Shown here: positions 63,401 to 64,000 of the stretch, one piece after another
How the letters are laid out: the number at the start of each line of letters is the position of its first letter
Numbering within the stretch: the first letter of the stretch is position 1
DNA from: Pogonophryne albipinna
Lineage: Eukaryota > Chordata > Actinopteri > Perciformes > Artedidraconidae
Reading direction: 5' to 3'
Length of the DNA: 64,000 nt
Assembly (NCBI GenBank): GCA_028583405.1
Contig: CM053258.1
Span: 4,557,738-4,621,737, forward strand
Translations under genes and position numbers: made by a program
Notes under the pieces: generated by a model
Told to the model about the DNA's origin: nothing
Seen by the model: the letters and a program-made list of their open reading frames with translations, nothing else
The model's database searches: none

Positions 63401-64000
63401 AAGTTCAAGGTTCAAGGCTTTTATTGTCATGTGTGCATAGCTACAGTGTAGTTATGACAATGAACATTTTAGGTCACAGGCTCCTCCAACAGTGCAACAC
63501 AATAACACAGATAAAATAGTGCAAGTAAATAAAATCAAATAGAATATAATAGAAATTGTGCAGAATAGTCTATATACAAGTAATTGGAATATTGATATAT
63601 ATATAAGTTGAAAACAGATGAATGTTATGGATGTTCTTTCAAAAGTTCAGGTGTTTAACAGTCTTAAGTCCTAAGAACCTCAGTTCTTTTTGAAGATGTT
63701 ACTTTCTTTAAACTGCACCAAATTGCAGGTGAAACATAGGAAAGTGGTAACAAAAAAACAATATTAAAAATGGGGTTATGTCTATAGCATTGAATCCAAA
63801 AAATGACATCAAAGCCAAAATAAAATCAACTATAAACTGTCTTTTTAAATAAAACAACCACAAAAATCTGTCTGCGTAAGCATGCACACGTTGTTGCTGA
63901 TTCAAACACACACAGCAGTCCAAAATGCATCATCCTCACATGATAGACTTGTTTTCTGACACCCAGGACTTCTCCATGGAGATTGAAGCCGTGTCGATGC
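20423..64000 (+). CDS. syne2: Nesprin-2-like giant spectrin-repeat protein (syne2), 5' part; gene runs off the right edge
   Basis: Outer-nuclear-membrane protein that, in the known family, binds F-actin through paired CH domains and reaches SUN proteins through a C-terminal KASH domain (LINC complex). I traced 73 exons, about 5,190 codons; human SYNE2 has about 6,880 residues, so the distal rod and KASH lie beyond 64000. CH sequence fits nesprin-2 better than nesprin-1: DIIDGRPSIILGLIWTIILH and LLDLLEVMSGQ. The downstream exons encode amphipathic, Leu/Gln/Glu-rich helices with WL and W-x-x-L patterns of spectrin repeats. Phases are consistent across every junction except a +1 shift inside exon 41. 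Whether this is syne2a or syne2b cannot be told here. Exon coordinates are in the block entries that follow. Extra phase-0 exons could have been missed. Confidence 0.93.
20627..20681 (+). repeat. SINE-type 3' tail fragment
   Basis: TGTAAGTCGCTTTGGATAAA then AGCGTCTAACAAGTAACATG is the same tail as at 9580-9630. The body of the SINE is not recognisable. Confidence 0.55.
20747..21136 (+). mobile_element. TTAA-flanked MITE, copy 2
   Basis: A 390-bp element begins TTAAAGGTGGGGTAGGTAAG and ends CTTACCTACCCCACCTTTAA. The ends form inverted repeats of nearly 40 bp, broken in the middle, continuing through GAGAAACCGGCTCGAG and CTCGAGCTGGTTTCTC. It is the most intact of three copies and is non-coding. 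Confidence 0.88.
22370..22665 (+). repeat. 3' end of a non-LTR retrotransposon (LINE)
   Basis: GGAATTAATAAGCATTTGCT, TCCTACTCCCTTTCGGACA and CTGTTCGAAATAAAGATTGA, ending in AAATG-type short repeats, match the 3' terminal sequence of a LINE family common in fish. It is strongly 5'-truncated; the exact family is uncertain. Confidence 0.55.
24989..25503. repeat. Dispersed repeat ending in a 19-bp x 4 tandem array, next to syne2 exon 4
   Basis: GTTACGGTTCGGAAAAAGGT, GAGCTTTATTTACAAAAAAA and GGTGAACACAATCAGACAAT are features of a repeat that I recall as high-copy in percomorph fish. Its right end is a tandem array of ACTA(A/G)GATTGTGACAAAAA, period 19, at 25431-25503, only about 36 bp before the exon 4 acceptor. 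The superfamily was not determined. Confidence 0.55.
27870..32793 (+). CDS. syne2: syne2 exons 9-20: proximal rod
   Basis: Exons: 27870-27983, 28086-28223, 28459-28623, 28784-28896, 29644-29812, 30102-30198, 30298-30500, 30632-30784, 31306-31443, 31571-31672, 31953-32120, 32635-32793 (residues about 300-872). The helices include CWLQQTYDELSEARTATEKS, TYRNMDDSGNIVVPLE, WLAQKHSP and ELDRWSSEALDWHQHREDRK, which fit the first spectrin repeats after the actin-binding domain. The exon 11 donor (AAAAG|GTTATT) is weak. Introns hold a hAT-like repeat (28994-29578) and TTAA-MITE copy 3. Confidence 0.88.
28994..29578. mobile_element. hAT-like (Charlie-type) non-autonomous element
   Basis: The left end is CACATGTGTCAAACTCGAGG and the right end, reversed, reads CAGGGGTGTCAAACTCAAAT; the shared GTGTCAAACTC core plus nearby GGCCCGGGGGCCA is a familiar vertebrate hAT terminus. 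No clean 8-bp duplication was found, so the insertion is old or the ends are trimmed. It sits in a syne2 intron and has no supported ORF. Confidence 0.6.
30832..31220 (+). mobile_element. TTAA-flanked MITE, copy 3
   Basis: A 389-bp element in the same orientation as copy 2 begins TTAAAGATGGGGTAGGTAA and ends CATACCCTACCTTTAA. It shares nearly the whole interior with copy 2 (for example GGCTAAAGTAACTGGATGGC and CATTGGTCATGTGCACGTTC). It lies about 50 bp after exon 16 of syne2. Confidence 0.87.
32868..33545 (+). CDS. syne2: syne2 exon 21 (678 nt): disordered insert and basic helix
   Basis: Residues about 873-1098. The middle is Ser/Thr/Pro/Gln-rich and low in hydrophobic residues (SSSSSKSQTLKTRIRGQPNT), so it is probably disordered. 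The end returns to helix with ARSRLEKARSRLQGRIQQA and LFGGREVSVSQAKKKQ, the start of a new spectrin-like segment. Flanking introns are phase 0, so the exon could be skipped in frame. Confidence 0.85.
33927..37548 (+). CDS. syne2: syne2 exons 22-29: rod segment
   Basis: Exons: 33927-34061, 34399-34554, 34656-34816, 35251-35563 (or 35254), 36173-36288, 36662-36782, 36999-37165, 37398-37548 (residues about 1099-1538). KALKILQPSILDEFLSAVEC and SVRKQWE are clear spectrin helices. Exon 25 starts at a tandem CAGCAG acceptor, both choices in frame. The exon 27 donor is GC (CTACAG|GCAAGT), a rare but normal GC-AG intron, confirmed by phase. Confidence 0.87.
37638..38506 (+). CDS. syne2: syne2 exon 30 (869 nt): coiled-coil and charged insert
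   Basis: Residues about 1539-1827. It begins with EMDDGLRSEMRKLSERVAEE and continues as helix to about residue 1700. A highly charged Lys/Glu run follows (CKMEEQAKRRKLEEDDDK, SNSQVKKEGEKKS), likely a free helix or disordered linker. It ends in EMRGAAEQLRLQEPSLPALQ, entering the next repeat. The acceptor is TACCCAG and the donor CACAG|GTACAC. Confidence 0.88.
39025..43166 (+). CDS. syne2: syne2 exons 31-40: rod segment
   Basis: Exons: 39025-39174, 39477-39627, 39963-40121, 40472-40639, 40748-40849, 40938-41141, 41358-41563, 41912-42019, 42112-42364, 43002-43166 (residues about 1828-2383). Typical helices include LTELLKRFQSIRGDLSGKLQ, EDEADALMDRWLD and TKQLQ-like heptads. All phases agree; the exon 36 donor (TTAAG|GTTAAA) is weak. 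A LINE tail lies in the intron after exon 31. Confidence 0.87.
39225..39420 (+). repeat. LINE 3' end with ATT microsatellite tail
   Basis: ACAAATCAAAACTCTGCTGT, then AAGTGTCCTTGAGTTTCAAG and AAAGCACTGTATAAATAAAA, ending (ATT)n, match the 3' terminal pattern of L2-type LINEs of fish. It is a 5'-truncated copy in a syne2 intron. Confidence 0.55.
43343..44648 (+). CDS. syne2: syne2 exon 41 (1,306 nt): disordered insert with duplicated motif and a +1 frameshift
   Basis: The exon begins ALLHEVTDIEKYLSQIATLK, a helical continuation, then becomes acidic Ser/Thr-rich and probably disordered. The motif KVFTIVLDME occurs twice (43811-43840 and 43958-43987). The entering frame stops at TGA 44036-44038, while the frame one base further on is open from at least 43980 to the donor at 44648 and fits the next exon. 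Exon length 1,306 is not divisible by three although both flanking introns are phase 0, so one base too many (or two too few) is present between about 43980 and 44036. The second half ends with FEVPKRRYKARLLFEGSEWK. This could be a sequencing error, a polymorphism or a real lesion. An alternative phase-0 donor lies at 44606. Confidence 0.75.
44649..46299 (+). other. syne2 introns around exon 42
   Basis: The stretches 44649-45250 and 45395-46299 are ordinary AT-rich intronic DNA. I see no repeat or further exon in them. Confidence 0.5.
45251..46773 (+). CDS. syne2: syne2 exons 42-44: rod segment
   Basis: Exons: 45251-45394, 46300-46455, 46532-46773 (residues about 2819-2998). Exon 42 encodes STMQDVLSEIQSLVEKSNII, a helix leading into DPHIDLNWYLKSSPGEPEIR in exon 43, with MTEQLQEAEDYRFRVQEQVA across exons 43-44. 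Exon 42 could instead begin at 45257 (CTGCAG), removing two residues in frame. Confidence 0.87.
46880..48917 (+). CDS. syne2: syne2 exon 45 (2,038 nt): giant multi-repeat exon
   Basis: Residues about 2999-3678, a continuous 679-codon run without a stop. It encodes several spectrin repeats in succession, visible as recurring helix starts (QADRLNALLQTMVKKRDIME, LHVHLQ-type, KKSLQEREKLLSQLASMEAW, LKSHTLATVEIESQLKDVEA, QKYLHLRRQMEESRDI-type). It is unusual among neighbours of 80-340 nt, suggesting intron loss or retention of an ancestral large exon; SYNE2 is known to have a few long exons in other vertebrates. Acceptor TTCCTTCAG|A and donor AATG|GTAAGC are strong. Confidence 0.92.
49001..55471 (+). 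CDS. syne2: syne2 exons 46-58: rod segment
   Basis: Exons: 49001-49335, 49417-49561, 49775-50029, 50329-50588, 50831-50981, 51547-51690, 51787-51918, 52323-52505, 52687-52824, 53963-54148, 54488-54610, 54869-55051, 55361-55471 (residues about 3679-4460). Spectrin patterns are clear: HAWDVLDAWHSRLMLLESEV, CWLDEAQSWL and DDSERIRHTLQNFRPALEEI. Phases agree throughout. The 1.1-kb intron between exons 54 and 55 is nearly filled by an antisense LINE with a nested MITE. Confidence 0.9.
53202..53799. mobile_element. 598-bp piggyBac-type MITE, TTAA target, inserted in the LINE
   Basis: The inverted ends are CACTAGAACCGCCA and TGGCGGTTCTAGTG, with internal arms AACGGGTCAATTTTACCCGC and GCGGGTAAATTTGACCCGTT. 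TTAA flanks both sides (53198-53201 and 53800-53803), the piggyBac target duplication. It contains a GATA-type microsatellite and no coding region. Confidence 0.9.
53476..53530. repeat. (GATA)n-type microsatellite
   Basis: An imperfect run of GATAGATAGATAGAGATAGA-type units sits inside the piggyBac-type MITE. It probably grew after insertion. Confidence 0.85.
55799..56485. mobile_element. 687-bp hAT-type element with perfect 8-bp target-site duplication
   Basis: The inverted ends are CAGTGGCGAACCGT and ACGGTTCGCCACTG, a perfect 14-bp match. Identical 8-bp repeats CAAACCAT lie at 55791-55798 and 56486-56493. The interior has no transposase. The intact duplication implies a fairly recent insertion, into the syne2 intron before exon 59. 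Confidence 0.93.
56900..58966 (+). CDS. syne2: syne2 exons 59-64: acidic disordered segment
   Basis: Exons: 56900-57001, 57516-57593, 57775-58176, 58367-58470, 58574-58709, 58880-58966 (residues about 4461-4763). Exon 59 is strongly acidic (SNSEEEEDDDENESCHSSSS) and the least certain, because its acceptor (ACTATAAGCAG) has a poor pyrimidine tract. Exon 61 (402 nt) is Ser/Thr/Pro-rich with little helix signal. Exons 63-64 return to helix (HEDMEQLRWSTLHTQISQKL). This looks like a non-spectrin linker in the rod. Confidence 0.78.
57412..57442. repeat. (CA)n microsatellite in syne2 intron
   Basis: About 30 bp of CA dinucleotide lies between exons 59 and 60, about 75 bp before the exon 60 acceptor. 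Confidence 0.9.
59319..64000 (+). CDS. syne2: syne2 exons 65-73: rod segment, truncated by window edge
   Basis: Exons: 59319-59450, 59712-59903, 60311-60403, 60637-60822 (or 60640), 61050-61220, 61371-61502, 62230-62429, 63205-63337, 63967 to beyond 64000 (from residue about 4764). Helices include ELYEAARRVLLCLDALTDIL, LRVLRSQLAFVQDLFQREPG and TDFAAVSEWLLGANKHQ. Exon 68 has a second CAGCAG tandem acceptor. The exon 72 donor is weak (CTCCTG|GTTAGG). The last exon is cut after 34 nt. Confidence 0.9.
61503..62229 (+). other. syne2 intron between exons 70 and 71
   Basis: Ordinary AT-rich intron of about 730 bp. I see no repeat or extra exon in it. Confidence 0.5.
63385..63700. repeat. Dispersed fish repeat fragment
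   Basis: TTCAAGGTTCAAGGCTTTTA, then TTGTCATGTGTGCATAGCTA and AAATAGTGCAAGTAAATAAA resemble a high-copy fish repeat that starts with TTTATTGTCAT and ends in short AT-rich repeats. Boundaries and family are uncertain. Confidence 0.4.

Overview
The window is nuclear DNA of a bony fish, probably a percomorph-type teleost. It holds intron-rich vertebrate genes with GT-AG junctions, long AC/TG microsatellites and many DNA-transposon-derived repeats of kinds common in fish. No bacterial-type operon, CRISPR array, or tRNA/rRNA gene was seen.

Layout. (1) 1145-12736, minus strand: a complete seven-exon garem2-like gene, an adaptor of the EGFR/GRB2-MAPK pathway with an N-terminal CABIT domain, proline-rich motifs and a C-terminal SAM-like domain. 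(2) 15108 to about 17070, minus strand: a very small gene, atp5mj (6.8-kDa mitochondrial proteolipid of ATP synthase), with a non-coding first exon, three coding exons including a 21-nt microexon, and a poly(A) signal. (3) 20423 to the right edge, plus strand: the 5' three quarters or so of a giant nesprin-2-like gene (syne2). I traced 73 consecutive coding exons, about 5,190 codons: an actin-binding pair of calponin-homology domains, then spectrin-repeat rod interrupted by disordered inserts. The last spectrin repeats and the KASH domain must lie beyond position 64000. Every exon phase joins correctly except inside one 1,306-nt exon (43343-44648), which carries a net +1 frameshift.

atp5mj and syne2 are head to head. 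The roughly 3.3 kb between them holds a 1.5-kb decayed hAT transposon. garem2 and atp5mj are in tandem on the minus strand. The three genes do unrelated jobs (growth-factor signalling, mitochondrial ATP synthase, nucleus-cytoskeleton coupling), so I see no functional cluster.

The accessory layer is mostly transposons: three non-autonomous elements with intact hAT-type 8-bp or near-intact duplications, three copies of one TTAA-flanked MITE, a TTAA-flanked piggyBac-type MITE nested inside an antisense L1-like LINE fragment, LINE/SINE tails and microsatellites that touch garem2 exon boundaries. I found no convincing new molecular system. The most useful leads are the frameshifted exon with its duplicated motif, the nested insertion, the microsatellite-bounded splice sites, tandem NAGNAG acceptors and a GC donor.
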